Shown here: positions 50,431 through 62,058 of the stretch, piece by piece
Numbering within the stretch: the first letter of the stretch is position 1
How the letters are laid out: every line of letters begins with the position of its first letter
DNA from: Paulinella micropora
Taxonomy: Eukaryota; Cercozoa; Imbricatea; Euglyphida; Paulinellidae
Assembly: GCA_019918135.1 (NCBI GenBank)
Contig: WBZZ01004019.1
Coordinates: 229,001-293,000 of the forward strand
Length of the DNA stretch: 64,000 nt
Reading direction: 5' to 3'
The notes under the pieces: generated by a model
The model's database searches: none
What the model was told of the DNA's origin: nothing
The model's input: only the letters and a program-made list of their open reading frames with translations
Position numbers and translations under genes: made by a program

Positions 50431-52027
50431 TCAGTTGTCCACCTCCGCAGGTAAATAATCAGCGAGTCGGACAGTAAACTGATTAACTAGATTCAAATAT
50501 TGCGGTGCAGGCAAAGCCTTTGTAAAGATGTCTGCCAGATTCTCCGCCGTCCCGATCTTGCGACTCGTGATACGACCTGTCCTCTCTGACTCGACTATGT
50601 AGTGATGCTTGAGCGATAAATGTCTGGACCTCTGGCTCCCAAAGCCATTCGTCGTGGTCAAAATGGAACCTTGATTGTCTTCGTATACCGTCGACGGCCG
50701 CGGTAACGGTATTCCTAACTCGCTGCAAAAATTCTGAATCGCGATTGTGTTGCAAGCCGCCGATGACATTGCGATCGTCTCAGACTCCTGAGTCGATAAA
50801 GCAACCGTTGATTGCAGTTTCGATGCCCAAAATACCGGCCCGGTGATGCAGTGTAGCTTGCCAGAGCGCGACCGTCTTGTAAACTTGCACTTATCAAGAT
50901 CTGCATCAGCATATGTTTGCAGGTCCACTGTCCTCCAGTCCACGTTCGATGGAAAAAATATCCCGCGTTGATCCTTCAATGATCTGTAAAGGCGGCTTAT
51001 CATCCCATACTCTACGTCCGGTTCGCGATGCATATAGATGCAAAGCCTATTGACTGCATACGCCAGCTGCGGCTGAGTCTGCGACATGGGCCATGTTAGC
51101 CCGCCAGCTTCCGCAAATGCCATTGTCTCAGCGTTGACGAGGCATCCGCTGGCTGTGGATCTTGATCCGTGCACGGTGTGACTGTCGGCTTCGCATTTGA
51201 AAATCCGCGATCCTGCAGCAAACCATCGATGTAAGCTTTTTGGTGTATAAGTAGCCCATTTTCAAACCTTTCAAATTGCATTCCGCAAAATACTTCAACT
51301 TCCCCCTTGTCGGTCAATCTAAACTTAGCAGCTTGTAAAAGCTTAACCAGGTTGTCATGCTGCTCCTTCCTTAGACAGAAAACAAGCATGTAGTCAGTTC
51401 GCAGCAATACAATCCATGGCATCGACCTCGGGTCCGTAGCGAGCGGCGGTGGGAACTCTTCCGTCGTACCTCTGAGAAAGAAGACACATGCATCAACAGT
51501 CGACTGTCGATATCCCACCTGTCGCAGAAAACGAGAAATGTGGTTGTGCCATCTCCTTGCCGCCTGTGGGGATCCATATAACGCATTCTTGACTCGCCCT
51601 ATCCCGTTGGGCCTATCTTTGCTCCTAAAGTCATCAGGCGGTATGGCGTAACAAATCTCCCCCATGTCGGCATGTGAGTATGCCTGACTAAAATCTATGT
51701 GCTTAATCCTCGCATTCAATGCTACCATTAACGAACACAACGCCAGCAAAAATATGTGTTGAGTTACGAGGGACTCAGTGAAGTCTCGTAGGGGCTAAAA
51801 TGTTGGAACGGTACCACCTGGTTTCCGTAGATTACCAACCGAGATTTGTACTTAGAACTACCAGTCGCATCATCTATCTTTATCGCGTCAACAAACCCTG
51901 TTCTGATGGGTTTTATCCTGTCCTTGTCAGCATCGTTCCATGACGCCCATTCTAAGCACCCAGCATCGTACAAACCCTGTATTTCACTACCCCTTGCCTT
52001 AACCACCTCCGGCATTTGCCTCAACAC
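50431..52027 (-). pseudogene. Degraded copia reverse transcriptase and RNase H
   Basis: From right to left: RIKPIRTGFVDAIKIDDATG and KYKSRLVIYGNQ (start of copia RT), frameshift near 51764, HIDFSQAYSHADMGEICYAI, RVKNALYGSPQAARRWHNHI, the catalytic box degenerate as LLRTDYMLVFCL (normally Y-x-D-D), EVFCGMQFERFENGLLIHQK, frameshift near 51120, then RNase H with FTRRSRSGKLHCITGPVFWA, LSTQESETIAMSSAACNTIA, LKHHYIVESERTGRI and NLADIFTKALP. Mutated active site and frameshifts show a dead element. Followed by the putative LTR. Confidence 0.8.
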
Positions 52028-53175
52028 CAGGCTTTCTCAACACTCTCGCGAACAAACACACGTCTGTGTAACGAATTTTATCCATCCCACCTCCATAAGG
52101 CATATCATCATCGTGCCTCTCATTCTCTGCATCATCATCCGCAGTTGCAATATGATATCTGTGTGAGGCCACGTTTGCTGGTGTCTGTCTTCTAATTCGT
52201 GGTCCACTAACTACGTTTGTGTCGGAAATATTTCCCTCTATATCTCTCGGAGCTTTTGGCTTCGGTTGTACGTGTACCTTTACATCCGGGAACTGAATCA
52301 CTCTCTCTCCTCGTCGTCTAGTAGGCGTCCTGCCTAGGAACTGACCTCTGTTGTTGCGAAGTGGTGTCTCTTCCACCCTCGGGGCTTCCTCAAGACCTGG
52401 CACTGGTACATGTACATTTCTGTCCTCGCGATAGTTAGACAAGTCATGTTCAACAACAACAATTGTTGAGTCTGTCAACGACTCATCCTTTGTTAGCTCA
52501 GTCTCGTTTTCGTTTTTGTCCGCAATCTGCGTCGAATTTGTTGCCAATTCCCAGTGAGGGGTTCCAACATCTTGTTGCTTTTCATACCCGTAGCTGTACT
52601 CCCCCATATCAGCTGGGTATATACCTGGCGGTTGATACGTCGAGCAATATTGACACAATCCGACCATGCGTTGCCATCCTGTTGGCCAAATATTGAAGCC
52701 CAATCTCAGGCTCCGATATTCCATTTCCATAATCATAGCATGATTGAAACAAAAATGGACATCTGCATACCAGAACCAAGGTCCGTCTGGTAGTGTGGGG
52801 TGTGAGTAGCTACCTGCAAGGAGCAATTCTCTGCCAGCAACGTTGTTTAATGTACATGCAATTCCCAATCGCTTATCTGGCCTGATTCTACTCACTCCTA
52901 TGGGTTTATTTACTTCTAATTTCCCCTCGCCCACTATCGGTTGCGCCTCTGTGAAGTGTGGCAACCATGTCAATGGTGGCACACTTTCGCTGATCAGCTT
53001 GCTGGGATACCACGGCTCCTCCCTGGGGACAATATAGTTTGTTGGGGCATCCAACCGCCACGCTGTGGGCCAGTGTTTGGGTAGCACTGGGAACCCGTAT
53101 GGTTCGTTTAATCTTCTGTATCTAGAAGAGAAAAAATCGCGTCGATTGCGAAGGTAAAAAGGACGTGTCAGAAAT
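51999..53175 (-). pseudogene. Upstream part of minus-strand ORF, cut by copia insertion
   Basis: Frame with PRIRRQTPANVASHRYHIAT and RNNRGQFLGRTPTRRRGERV joins into the copia RT, but the part from 52600 to 53175 (SRYRRLNEPYGFPVLPKHWP, GPWFWYADVHFCFNHAMIME) is not a recognised copia domain. It stays open up to the copia LTR at 53176; after removing that element the same frame continues to about 61235 (EKKKQHNMEKAFLTRPFYL). Confidence 0.4.
53171..53175. repeat. Copia target-site duplication, left (GAAAT)
   Basis: GAAAT before the left LTR equals 61202-61206 after the right LTR. Confidence 0.8.
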
Positions 53176-53507
53176 CTGATAGTACGGTTGTACTGTTAAT
53201 TAGTAAATCAGTCATCTAAATAATCCGGCCGGTCAGTCAGTACTGATTAATTGGCATCCATTGCCTGATAGACTGTAACTTTACCATATTATTGGTTGCT
53301 CATACCAAATAATCAGTTAGTTTGACAGTCATATATTGCTTTATTACTGGTCTTGCGATTACCTTAATCTATTCTAGTTATCACCATTAAAGTATTTCAG
53401 TTCTCGCAATTCCTGAGAACCACAAAGTGGTCACTTCCGGATATCAACTATTCTACACTTTAAGCTAACCTGTTCCGTGAGGATTAATATATCATTCATT
53501 CCATCAG
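53176..53507 (+). repeat. Copia 5' LTR
   Basis: Starts CTGATAGTACGG and ends ATTCCATCAG; matches 60871-61201 with a handful of differences. The gag ATG at 53512 is only 4 nt beyond, so any primer-binding site (GGTTATGAGCG) overlaps the start of gag. Confidence 0.9.
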
Positions 53508-53511
53508 GGTT

Positions 53512-55110
53512 ATGAGCGTTTCTGCGTTTGAATCTGCGTCTTCAGAGAAGTCGTCGTCGACAGTTCTCACCGTGGCAAAGGAGCACCGGTTCAGTGGGGA
53601 TTATGGGACTAGAAAGTGGAGGGATGCCTACCACGAGATCACTACCTACCTCGCTGGGAAACACCGGGAGCATTTACTACTAAAATAGGATGAGTGTCTA
53701 CTTTATTATAAGAAACGGAAGCTAGTGGTGGAGAGGGAGCTAGACCGGAAGCGTGCGGAATCGGGGAAGACTTCGACAAGGTCGCAGCAACCTGGGGACG
53801 CTAAGCATGTTGTGCTGTCCGACATCGAGGAGGATGGGGTGATGCGAGCGAGGCAGGAGGTCTTCTCCTTTATCTATCTGTGTCTGTCTGGGCCAGCGAA
53901 GCTACTGGCTAGGCCTTTGTCAGAGAAGAGGCCAATGGATTCGTATGAGCTGGTGAAGTGCCTGGCGGATCGCTACGGAGGGAGCACTCAGGAGGAGTTG
54001 CTCGCTGAACAATCCTACTTAACCAACTTTCGCTTTAACCTGCAGAAGGATCTACCTTCCCAAATGACGGAGTTCGTGAGGCGTTGTGATCGTCTGCATG
54101 CGGACGGTGGTAATGAGATAGGGCCCATGATGCGCTTGGGCATCATGTTGAATGCCCTGTCTGGGGTCAAGTCTTGGGAGGAGTTCTACCGTACGCAGAT
54201 GCGTACTGTTGGTTTGACTTTCGACGCCTTCCGGGTGAGCTTTCTCAAGGAAGTGCGGATGTGGGAGGCCCGAGGGGGTGCGAAGCAGGCGCAGTCAGGG
54301 GACGGCTCACTGTTTGTGACCTTTGCGGATGTCTACGGCCAGCAGAAGGGAGCTGGTAGTCAACGTGGTGAAGGCAAGGGTAATGGAAAAGGAAAGGGGA
54401 ATGGGAACAAGAGCAATAAACAGGGTGTCCAGGGCAATGGTTCTCAACGGGATGGTCAGAAGGACCAGGGAAAGGGCAAGTGCTGCTTCGCCTGTGGTAA
54501 CTGCACTCCACGTCATCGGTTTTTCGAATGCACGAGCCCGTGCTTCTACCAGGAAAATGCCGCCCATAAATCTCATAAGGGGAAGGATTGCCCGGATATC
54601 AAGCAGAAGTTCACATATCTGCTCAAGCGTGTGGCGAAGGACAAGAACAAATCTGCAGACTCGAAGCCTGCATCGTTACACGAGGCTACTGGCTTGGTGG
54701 AGGACCCCTTCATGTCGTACCCGCCTGGCTACGACAATGGAGCGTCTCTGTACATGATGTCTGGGGGAGCTGGTTCTGGAGGTGGCTCACGTGGACCGGG
54801 TGGTTTGGGCTTCGTTCAAGAGGGGAACGGGGAGGTACGCCTGCGTTGGGTGGACGACCCAGGGGTAAGGGGTGGAGAGGGTAATCAGTGCTCTGCTCTG
54901 ACTAATGGGGATCGATGGTGCCTGAGGGTTCAACGATACGCAGTTTACGTGCCGGAGATCAATCGACATTTTTGTACTTACCATGGGAACGTCTATGTCC
55001 GGCAGGTGCAGGCCAGAAGGCGCTATTATGATTATAAGAGGCGTCACCCTGGGGCCCGCCAGTGGAGTCTGAACCGGGATCGCCTGCACCTCGTGTGGAA
55101 GAAGCAATAG
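53512..55110 (+). pseudogene. gag: Copia gag
   Basis: Structural protein of the retrotransposon particle. Frame from MSVSAFESASSEKSSSTVLT; an in-frame TAG near 53688 separates HREHLLLK from DECLLYYKKRKL, after which the frame is open to 55110. Contains the gag helical core (KHVVLSDIEEDGVMRARQEV, SFIYLCLSGPAKLLARPLSE, YELVKCLADRYGG), a Gly/Lys-rich basic region and a Cys-rich knuckle (CCFACGNCTPRHRFFECTSP), a variant of the CCHC motif. Ends KKQ followed by TAG; the pol frames follow in other phases. Confidence 0.75.
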
Positions 55111-56158
55111 ATGGGGAACGCCAGGGAGAGCAAAGTGATGCTGCTGCTGCTGGGGCAAGTGGGTTGAATCTGGTTGATGTTGTGGCTGGAGACGAACAGA
55201 TAGCCTCTGCGGTGCGTGGGGAGCTACCGTCACCGTCGGGGGGGGGGGGGGATTCATCTTCGTCATCGGGATCGGGTCTCGCATCGTCTTCGTCTTCGTC
55301 TTCGTCGGTGCAGGCGTCGGTTTCGTCTTCGTCGTCGGGTGAGTCCAAACGTGCGTTGCTTTCTCGCGAACGCGAAAGGCCTGCGAACAGAAGCCAGAAT
55401 TTGAGCTGGTGGGATGGCGACGTATGGGTCAAGTTGTGGAACGTGAGCTTACCGACACGACGCAAGGGGGGCGGCCGGGTGATGTGGTTACGTGTTATGA
55501 GATGTATCCTGTCGTCTATTATGCAGGGGTGGTCAATAGACAACCTCCGGTGGAGCATTGGGTACCTGAGCCGCTGGCAACGAGGGACCAGGGTGCTCCG
55601 AGGCTTGTCTTTGCTGCAGCACAAGTGCATCGAGTCTTCAATCATGCTGACGCCTACGAAATGTTCTATTGGCAGCAGTACCTATTGTACTATTACTTGG
55701 AAAGGCAGTGGTGGGAGTTCGACTGCAAGCAGTGTGAGGAGGCCAACCTGATTGGTGAAGAGCCGGCAAGGACGTGCGAACACTGTGGTCGGGACCCTAA
55801 GGATGGATTCATGTGCAACAACTGCAACGGAGTCTACTACTGTAATGCAACGTGTCAGGACCGTGATAGATCGAGGCATCGCTACTATTGCACGGTGTTG
55901 AGCTCAAGTGTGGTTAGGGCGGCGGTTATGAAAACTGAGCTTGTCCGGAATCGCACGGGGATAGGCCTGTCCATTAAGTCGCATGGTGTGGCGGCCCTTC
56001 TGTGGCATCGGTTGATTCGTTTCAGATGTGGAGGACCGTACCTTTCACGTCTTCCGATGGAGGGTGACATAGGACCGGCGCAGTCATCGGGGTCCGACAA
56101 CGAAGACGAGGACGATGAGCGGGATCATCGTGTTCGTGTTGGGCCTGGTTCGTTTTAA
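55111..56158 (+). pseudogene. Copia-encoded MYND zinc-finger region
   Basis: After a Ser/Gly-rich linker the frame from about 55400 reads MGWRRMGQVVERELTDTTQG, a helix-rich part FYWQQYLLYYYLERQWWEFD, then CEHCGRDPKDGFMCNNC and YYCNATCQDRDRSRHRYYC. The spacing C-x2-C-x9-C-x2-C-x5-C-x3-C-x7-H-x3-C is a full MYND zinc finger, usually a protein-interaction module in chromatin regulators and apoptosis or development proteins. It ends in an acidic tail at 56158. MYND is not a standard copia domain, so a host domain has been captured between gag and protease. Confidence 0.75.
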
Positions 56159-56764
56159 GAGCATGATGATGGTCTACCGGGGGAAGCTAAACGAAGTGAC
56201 TCTGTGGCGTCGATGGTAGTACTTGCAACGGGGGCTACTGAAAGAGGGGACCCGCGCTATAGGACGTTGGAGGATTACTTCCGTGACCTCGTCATTGGAC
56301 AGGGCACCGTCCTGTACAGGCCGCTGGATACCATTGTGCCATGATACCCTGGATGGAGATGGAGAACCATATTGGGTGTTATGGTATCGGGGCGGATGGC
56401 CGTGTGGAACCACCTTGTCCGGAACTGGATGTGCTTCTGGATTGCCTTCGACGGGCGAAGGAGACATCGTATGAACGTTCAATGTTGCCTTCGGGGAGGC
56501 TGCCGTTTGCCTGTGCCGTGGTCGCTGGATTTTATCGACTTGCAGGATTGCAGAAGGGCTATGGCCCGCTTTCAACGAATGCAGGTATGTGCACCGGCTG
56601 GTTATATGCCGTCATCGACACCGGCGAGGCCAGTTAGGGTAGGAGTTGGGGAACGACTCCATACTCTTCCTCGCCGCTACCGCGGCTGATTCCTTTCCGA
56701 TCAAGGGAGCAGGGGGCAGCACGATCGTCGGGGGTGGAGTTTACGGTCACGGGAGTCCTGGGCG
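56159..56764 (+). other. Copia pol linker, unclear
   Basis: Several short overlapping frames (for example HIGCYGIGADGRVEPPCPEL at 56360) but no domain. Part of the retrotransposon polyprotein with frame breaks. Confidence 0.4.
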
Positions 56765-57364
56765 ATGGGGATGGCAAGGGCACTGGGGGGGCAGTACACT
56801 GCGATGGGTGTGGTCACCCAGAGTGGGGATGGAGGCGCTGGGGGATCGTACACGGTCACAGGGCTTGTGGTTCAAGCTGATGGAGCGGCTCCCGCGCGGC
56901 CTACGGAGGTGAATGATGTGTCAATGGGCTCCGATGGGGGAGTGTGGGGCAACTCTTTGCTCTATGTTGTAGGTGGGTATGGCGGATGTGTACCTACTGG
57001 GCCGGCAGTTCTGGACTGGTGTCTGGATAGCGCAGCTACGCACGATCATGCACCCAGTGGATCATACCTTGCTTCGACGGTCAAAGAGAATTTACCTGTC
57101 GAGGTTGACGGGCTCGGTGGGCGTCGTCGGCTGGAGCAACATGGTGTGACCATCGTCGGGGGCAGGAATGGAAAAGAGGGCGACTCCTTTCTGCGTTTTG
57201 ACCCTACGTACATTACGCCAGACATTCATGTGGGGCTGGTTTCAGCGGGGCAATTGCAGCAGAAGGGCTACTCTACGCACCTTCAGGGGGAGGGCTTCTT
57301 TGTCTCTAGACGTCCGTGCACTTGCATTCCTGATGAGGACAAGATTATGGTTGGGGAGCTATAA
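56765..57364 (+). pseudogene. Copia aspartic protease
   Basis: VLDWCLDSAATHDHAPSGSY carries the retroviral-type catalytic D-S-A in LDSAATHD, followed by VEVDGLGGRRRLEQHGVTIV and IHVGLVSAGQLQQKGYSTHL, the usual copia protease body. Frame ends at 57364; GAG-pre-integrase sequence follows in another frame. Confidence 0.75.
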
Positions 57365-57463
57365 AAGTATAGCCTACGATATCGGTTTTTACCTGCGAGG
57401 GGAGCTCATGTGGGAACTCTGCTCTACTCTGGGCCACCTAAGCGTCAAGAAACGTAGTTTAAG

Positions 57464-59045
57464 GTGAGTGGAAGCTTGCTTCATGATCTATATGGCCACA
57501 TTGGCCCTAAGCCTACGGCTGCATTGCTAAAGGCACACGAAAACGAATGGGTGGTCGTGGATGCTGGTGGTCTCGCGGGCTCTGGCCGGTTTGGGAAGTG
57601 CGCGGTCTGCAGGCTCACTCATTCGACATTCAAACCCTCTTACTCGGTGCACATCTTACTGTCATGACCCGGGCGGGGGAGGGATTGAGTGGAGACAGTA
57701 CCGGCAGGTTTCCTAAACCGGTATATGGCGGCTACAACTACTTGCTTCTCTTCGTAGATGACGCTACGCGTTGCCTGTTTGCGTTTCTATTGAAGGAGAG
57801 GACTGCTGCGGTGTGTGCGGGGTATCTGTCTTATGTTATGGCGTTGGGGAACACACATACGGGAAACAAGCTGAAGCAGTTCCGATCCGATGGGGAATGG
57901 ATCTCTACAGCTCTCAATGACCATCTACGAGCTCATGGTGTGCTGCCAATGCGGGGGAAGTATGATTCCAACAAGAACGCTATAGCTGAGTCGTGGCTCA
58001 AGCAAGTGTTTCGCATCGCAAGAGCTCTGATGATTGCAAGGTGTGTGCCCTACCAGTTCATGGGGTATGCTGCCTTACATGCGGTGTTTATCATCAACGC
58101 AGTCCCCTACAGGAGGGAAAGCCTCGCTATGAGGTGTACTTCGGGAGGAGACTGCACCATCTATCTTTGTGGCATGTGTTTGGATGTCTATGCTACCGAC
58201 ACATGGGGAGTTCGAAGGGAAGCTCGACGACATCAAAACTAGCAGTCTACCTTGGTTACACGCTTGAGAAGTCATCCTATTATGTATGGTTATCAACTGG
58301 GAGGAAGGTTGTGGATGAAAAGAATGTTGATTTTGTTGATCACGTTGCGGGGTGGCCAGCTGTCTATCCAAAGAATGGGGTTTCGAGAACGTTGTCTGAT
58401 TTTGTTATGTCAGACCTGGAGGGGCACGGTGCCGTTCCAGACTGGAGGAAGTTCTACGGGACACAAGAGTGGGAGTTGTTTCGTCTGGTTGAAGCTGCGG
58501 TTGACCAACGACACGAGGAGTGGGAGCAGAACGAGCAACGACGACGCCAATGGGACCCACTTCCTGTTCAAAATGACGGGGATAATGAGGTCGACGGTGG
58601 GCAAACAACGGATTATTTTCCCACTGAACAAGTGTTGTCGAGTGCTCCGTTGGTCTCTCGCCGCGTTTCCTTCGCCAGAAGTGGTTTGCCTTCGAAGGGA
58701 GAAAGTGGGGAGGAGCAGCTGGATGTGTGTACGTCCCCTGTGGAGCGTGGGGGGGGTGAGGTTGATGCTCTGGTCGATCGATCTGTTCCGACAGCTGAAG
58801 GTGAGGTGACGTTGGGTCGTTCATCGGTTGTTGGGAGTAACAAAGGCATACCCCAGCACTTGGATGGGGCAGCTATCTCGGCGAACAACGTTGTGGCGGA
58901 TGGGGTTAAGCGTCAGCGTCGTCCTAAGGGTGATGATGTACGCAGTTGCTACTCTGTGGGGGGTCGTTCTGATCTTCCTCTGCTTGACATTTCAAGCTTG
59001 AGGGGGAGGACGTTGAACCGGCGGTCTCGGGGGCGGATTTGCTGA
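57464..59045 (+). pseudogene. Copia integrase
   Basis: GAG-pre-integrase segment LLHDLYGHIGPKPTAALLKA and KCAVCRLTHSTF (zinc site) at 57464-57667. The catalytic core has GDSTGRFPKPVYGGYNYLLL, FRSDGEWISTALNDHLRAHG and KYDSNKNAIAESWLKQVFRI, with D, D and E present. A frameshift near 58110 leads to the C-terminal part WHVFGCLCYRHMGSS, LAVYLGYTLEKSSYYVWLST and VVDEKNVDFVDHV, the normal copia continuation. Linker to RT is acidic and Arg-rich. Confidence 0.85.
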
Positions 59046-60071
59046 TTTATGGGGACCCGTGCGACAAAGCTTCTCATCAACCGGGGACATTGCTGGTGAT
59101 TACGGTGCCTGTTCCGGTTAAGGAGACCAATAAGGCACCTCGATTTGTGGCATCTCGTCTAAAAGACATCCAAAAGCATTTGAACTTGGGGGCGGTTAAG
59201 CTCGTGCGCAAGCAGGACGTGCCAAAGGGTACGAGGATCATTAGCGTTCGATTTGCTGACTTTGACCGATTCGAGGGGGAGGAATGTATTGAGCAGAAGT
59301 CACGTGTTGCAGCAAAGTGATTTCAGCAGCGAAAGGGCATTGAGTGGTGACGTTGTCATTCCAACGCCGGATGAGCTTGCCATTCGCACGATCTTTGCAC
59401 TAGCTACATTGCAGCGCATCTTTCTTGAAGCTGGAGATGATGAATCGGCTTTTCTTAAAGCCAAACGTGATACTCCAGTCTATCTAAGGATGCAAGTTGC
59501 TTACATACCGAAAGATCACTATTTCGAGGCATGGGCTGGGCTTAACGGGCTACGCGATTCGGGCCATTTATATCACACTCGTTGTGCGCTGCCGTTCTAC
59601 GAGAGTGTTGGTTTGAAGGCCAACTTGTACGATGAATGTCTCTTCATGGGCATTGATCCGAAGACCAAGAAGACGGTGTTGGCAGTAACACACGTTGACG
59701 ACTACGCCTTGGCGCCTCCGAGCTCTGATTATTCGGACTGGTTTTGGGGGCGCCTTCGTGAGCGGCAGGGCACTATTAATGTCTACAAGCCAATGAAGGT
59801 GCTGCTTGGCCGTGAGGTATGGCAGTATGTTGATGACGAAGGGGTATTTCATACTCACGTCACCGTTCGGGAATACATTATGGATCTAATACGGAAGTAC
59901 CCTAGGTCTGACGGGAAGCCCTGGACGCCGGTGTCGGTACCATGGTTGCCATCTTCTGATGTGCAGCGTCGTACTTCTGAGTTTGAGAAGTATTCCCCGA
60001 TGAAGATCTGCGGTGATCTGGGATGGGTACGATGTGTACTATGGACATTGTTGCTCCTCTGTCGCGACTAG
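59039..60071 (+). pseudogene. Copia reverse transcriptase
   Basis: RFVASRLKDIQKHLNLGAVK and VPKGTRIISVRFADFDRF begin the RT; frameshift near 59315. Then TIFALATLQRIFLEAGDDES, VYLRMQVAYIPKDHYFEAWA, NLYDECLFMGIDPKTKK and the catalytic box VTHVDDYALAPPS (H-V-D-D), followed by GREVWQYVDDEGVFHTHVTV and PWTPVSVPWLPSSD. Catalytic Asp pair intact. Frame passes to RNase H near 60030 with one more shift. Confidence 0.88.
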
Positions 60072-60697
60072 CCGAGTTGCAGTCAAAGCCGGCGGAGTTC
60101 GATTACCAGGGGGCGGAGCAGCTTTTCCGCTACATCATAGGACAGGCTGAGCAGGGGCTTCACTACTCGTCTAATGGCAATCGCAATTTGGTGTGCTGGT
60201 CTGATTCCTCATCCGCGATGGAGGCCGAGACGAAGTCGAGGTCGGGGGGGATGGTCGTGCTTGCAAACGGAGTTATTGATTCGGATACGAGCAAGCAGCG
60301 TCAGGTGGCGACCTCAACTAATGAAACGGAGTCGAGGGGTCTTTTTCGCTGCATTCAACGTGTAATTGGCATTGCGAATTTACTGCAGCAGATCCCGGTA
60401 GACAAGAGTAACAAGTTACTCGAGGGCTTCATGACGGAGGTGCCTGTCATAGCAGTTGATAACGCAGCGACGGTGTTGGGGGCAAATAATCGCATCTTTA
60501 CATGCAGTCAAAGGCACCTGGAGGTACAGATGGCGTACATTAACAAAGCTGTGAAGGAGGGTCGCGTACGGGTTGTGTCAACTGACGATGATAATAACAT
60601 TGCAGACCTCAACACTAAGCCTGTGGGTAAACAACCATTCGAACGAAAAAGAGATCAGATTCGTAAGGGGACTTTCAGCACCAACTTCGGAAAGTGA
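60023..60697 (+). pseudogene. Copia RNase H
   Basis: DIVAPLSRLAELQSKPAEFD, EQLFRYIIGQAEQGLHYSSN, LVCWSDSSSAMEAETKSRSG (first catalytic Asp), ATSTNETESRGLFRCIQRVI (Glu), VPVIAVDNAATVLGANNRIF (Asp) and HLEVQMAYINKAVKEGRVRV, ending TNFGK with TGA. Overlaps the RT frame by one shift. Confidence 0.88.
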
Positions 60698-60870
60698 CAC
60701 TTCCTTACGTTTTGTGACTTCATAACAATCATAATAATATTAATCATCGTCACTGATTATTATTTTATTGTTATGTTGTTGGTAGTAACTTTTTGTCTTT
60801 CGACGATCATATTTAGGGGATAGCTGTCACAGTTCGAATAGTTATTCATACTGCCTGATTTAAGGGGGAG
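60698..60870 (+). other. Copia 3' untranslated region with polypurine tract
   Basis: AT-rich, ending in TAAGGGGGAG (60861-60870), the plus-strand primer site before the LTR. Confidence 0.7.
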
Positions 60871-61201
60871 CTGATAGTACGGTTGTACTGTTAATTAGTA
60901 AATCAGTCATCTAAGTAATCCGGCCGGTCAGTCAGTACTGATTAATTGGCATCCATTGCCTGATAGACGGTAACTTTACAATATTATTGGTTGCTCATAC
61001 CATAATCAGTTAGTTTGACAGTCATATATTGCTTTATTACTGGTCTTGCGATTAGCTTAATCTATTCTAGTTATCACCATTAAAGTATTTCAGCTCTCGC
61101 AATTCCTGAGAACCACAAAGTGGTCACTTCCGGATATCAACTATTCTACACTTTAAGCTAACCTGTTCCGTGAGGATTAATATATTCATTCATTCCATCA
61201 G
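60871..61201 (+). repeat. Copia 3' LTR
   Basis: Matches 53176-53507. Confidence 0.9.
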
Positions 61202-61240
61202 GAAATGCCTTCTCCATATTGTGCTGTTTTTTCTTTTCTC

Positions 61241-61360
61241 TGAGTAGGGTCTACTCCAATTTTTTTTCCTGATGCGTGATCCTTATTATTTCACAATGAG
61301 CTTCGTTTACTGTTGCACTTAAAGTATTTTATTTTCTCGGAGTAGGGTCTACTCCGACTT
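61241..61360. repeat. Intron hairpin repeat, copies at 61241 and 61339
   Basis: TGAGTAGGGTCTACTCC at 61241-61258 and CGGAGTAGGGTCTACTCCGAC followed by a T-run at 61339-61360. Confidence 0.8.
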
Positions 61361-61499
61361 TTTTTTTGAGGTGAGTATTTGAAATTACATTTTTTAAATT
61401 TTTCCATTGAAAATATGAATACAATTGTTCAGATATCCCAAGGCCGCCCTTGCTGATTAATGGGACGTTGATCTTGATCGTATCAAGCAATGCTGCCTC

Positions 61500-61856
61500 G
61501 TGTCGGAAGAAGATCAAACTCCTGAATTGATCAATCGTCTTGCCATGAAAAGGCTTCATTTCTGCAAATTGCGAAGAGTACAGCAGAGTGAAGCTATTTT
61601 GGAACTCATGCGCAGTAATAGAAACATCAAGGTACAAGGAGGCTTGACAACTGCACTCGTCTGCCAGTTCCAATTTTGCAGAGCTTGCGTCCGTCGAATC
61701 TATGGTTTAACCCATCATCGATGGAATGTGTATTGGGGTATCCATCTCGCTAACCCGAACCAACGAAGACTTCTTCGGGCGGATATTGCAGGTGATCGAG
61801 ACGGCTTGAAGGAAGGCTTCTTCATTAAATACCTTCAAGATGCCAAGGTCACTTAG
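61500..61856 (+). pseudogene. DUF7869-type protein, first readable exon
   Basis: VSEEDQTPELINRLAMKRLH ... LVCQFQFCRACVRRIYGLTH and HRWNVYWGIHLANPNQRRLL. A C-x2-C pair with FCRACVRRIYG is the region found before the RNase-H-like part in DUF7869 proteins. The frame is open upstream to an acceptor near 61432 but has a TAA (AAD-stop-WDVD). Donor after GATGCCAAG near 61845. Belongs with the exons downstream. Confidence 0.45.
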
Positions 61857-61959
61857 CTGGAAAATCTTTTTTTTTTTTTTTTTTTGTTATATAGATGTTA
61901 TAAATGTGTGTAATCATGAAGCTCATTGTTCGAAAAATAATTAATCACAAAAGAAATGT

Positions 61960-61980
61960 CTGAGTAGACCCTACTCCGAT
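61960..61980. repeat. Intron hairpin repeat copy
   Basis: TCTGAGTAGACCCTACTCCGA inside the intron of about 61846-62058. Confidence 0.8.
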
Positions 61981-62058
61981 GTATGCTCACTGTGATTGCT
62001 CCAAACCTTTTACACAATCTCGTATTCCGCGCATTTTTTTGTGCATTTTGATAGAAGG

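Larger units (their letters stand above)
53176..61201 (+). mobile_element. Ty1/copia LTR retrotransposon with MYND finger
   Basis: Two nearly identical LTRs (332 and 331 bp), 5-bp target duplication, purine tract TAAGGGGGAG before the right LTR, and copia domain order gag-(MYND)-protease-integrase-RT-RNase H. High LTR identity suggests a recent insertion although the coding region has several frame breaks. Confidence 0.92.
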
